A stretch of DNA of 64,000 nt from Mesorhabditis belari (taxonomy: Eukaryota; Nematoda; Chromadorea; Rhabditida; Rhabditidae): NCBI GenBank assembly GCA_958450365.1, contig CAUEEP010000022.1, positions 62,001 through 126,000 on the forward strand. The letters run 5' to 3'. A program made the translations under genes and the position numbers. Below, one piece after another: positions 63,346-64,000 of the stretch. The notes beneath the pieces were generated by a model. It was not told the DNA's origin. It saw only the letters and a program-made list of their open reading frames with translations, and made no database searches. The number at the start of each line of letters is the position of its first letter. Position 1 is the first letter of the stretch.

Positions 63346-64000
63346 AAACCTATTTAAAGAATTTAATGTAAAAATTCTTTTAAATCAATAGAATCATCTA
63401 GAAATCCCATCTAAATACTTGAAATGTTTTGCTTTCAACTTGATATTTCACACCAAAAACCGTGTTTTATTGCTTGAGTTCGGCGCCATTCACAAACTTA
63501 ATTGAGATCCAAACAAATTGGATCTCAATTAAGCACCGCCCGCTTAATTGAGATCCAATTTGCAGAGTAAAGTCTTATGTTGAACTCTTGAAAACATTTT
63601 TTTTATCAAATAGTCAGAAAATCCAGTAAATTATGAGCTCAATTGTCTTTAATCAATGATTTGAATTCAGCTAACTCGATTAAGATTAATATTACAAACC
63701 AAAGATTACAGATGTGGGAAAAACAGCTTACAAAGCACTGTTTCTCTTTTATGATAATTGAAAAAAAGAGAAAACGGTGAGAATTCTCTCATACGAAGCG
63801 ATCATTTCCTTTTCCGAAATGCGGCCACTATTTGAACTTCTTGGGTTTTGCTTATTTTCATAAAATGTTTCATTAATAGCTTGTCCATTCGGTGACAGAC
63901 TGACGGATCACCGGTCGACTATTTCGGTTCACCAACGGTTGCCATGCATGATGAGTCGTGGACGGTAAGAGAAGCTTTAGGCTAATCCTACTAACAATGG
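63346..64000. other. Window end, no gene recognised
   Basis: AT-rich. Three copies of TTAATTGAGATCCAA, two of them inverted, form a small palindrome at 63498-63560. Possible exons of the minus-strand gene could lie here but none is convincing. Confidence 0.4.

Overview
The window reads as nuclear DNA of a free-living or parasitic nematode, probably order Rhabditida; the species cannot be named. The reasons are spliceosomal introns of 36-45 nt ending in TTTNAG, very AT-rich spacers, PAT-type tyrosine-recombinase, mariner, pogo and piggyBac elements, and gene families expanded in nematodes (small F-box proteins, PP1-like and PTP-like phosphatases). All gene models were built by hand: I joined exons only where splice sites, codon phase and family motifs agreed, and the coding totals divide by three.

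Layout. 1-8 kb is a nest of foldback elements holding an apparently intact PAT-like retrotransposon (gag, RT-RNase H, tyrosine recombinase, split direct repeats). 8.0-12.3 kb holds a minus-strand F-box gene, the last exon of a second minus-strand gene, and fragments of a pogo transposase and a non-LTR RT. 12.3-16.5 kb is foldback elements and minisatellites. 16.7-29.1 kb is one plus-strand gene for a secreted, Thr/Pro-rich protein with a threefold internal repeat; its introns carry mariner, piggyBac, Tc1 and pogo copies and long tandem arrays. 31.3-44.2 kb is a minus-strand four-EF-hand calmodulin-like gene with repeat-filled introns, one of them starting with GC instead of GT. 44-55 kb is mostly repeats, ending in a Merlin-type transposase remnant.

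55.3-62.8 kb is a compact cluster with about 40-nt introns, all on the plus strand: a METTL13-like methyltransferase (probably defective), a PP1-like Ser/Thr phosphatase with intact metal-binding residues, a PTP-like protein whose catalytic Cys is Asp, and a fidgetin-like AAA ATPase fragment. PP1-like and PTP families are often germline or sperm expressed in nematodes, so a germline role is a reasonable inference, not something the sequence shows. The first two genes are 31 nt apart, as in an operon.

The points most worth checking are the PP1-like/pseudo-PTP pair and its phase-0 introns, the secreted repeat protein of unrecognised family, the GC-AG introns, single in-frame TGA codons in three otherwise well-preserved genes, and the layered insertion history around the PAT element.
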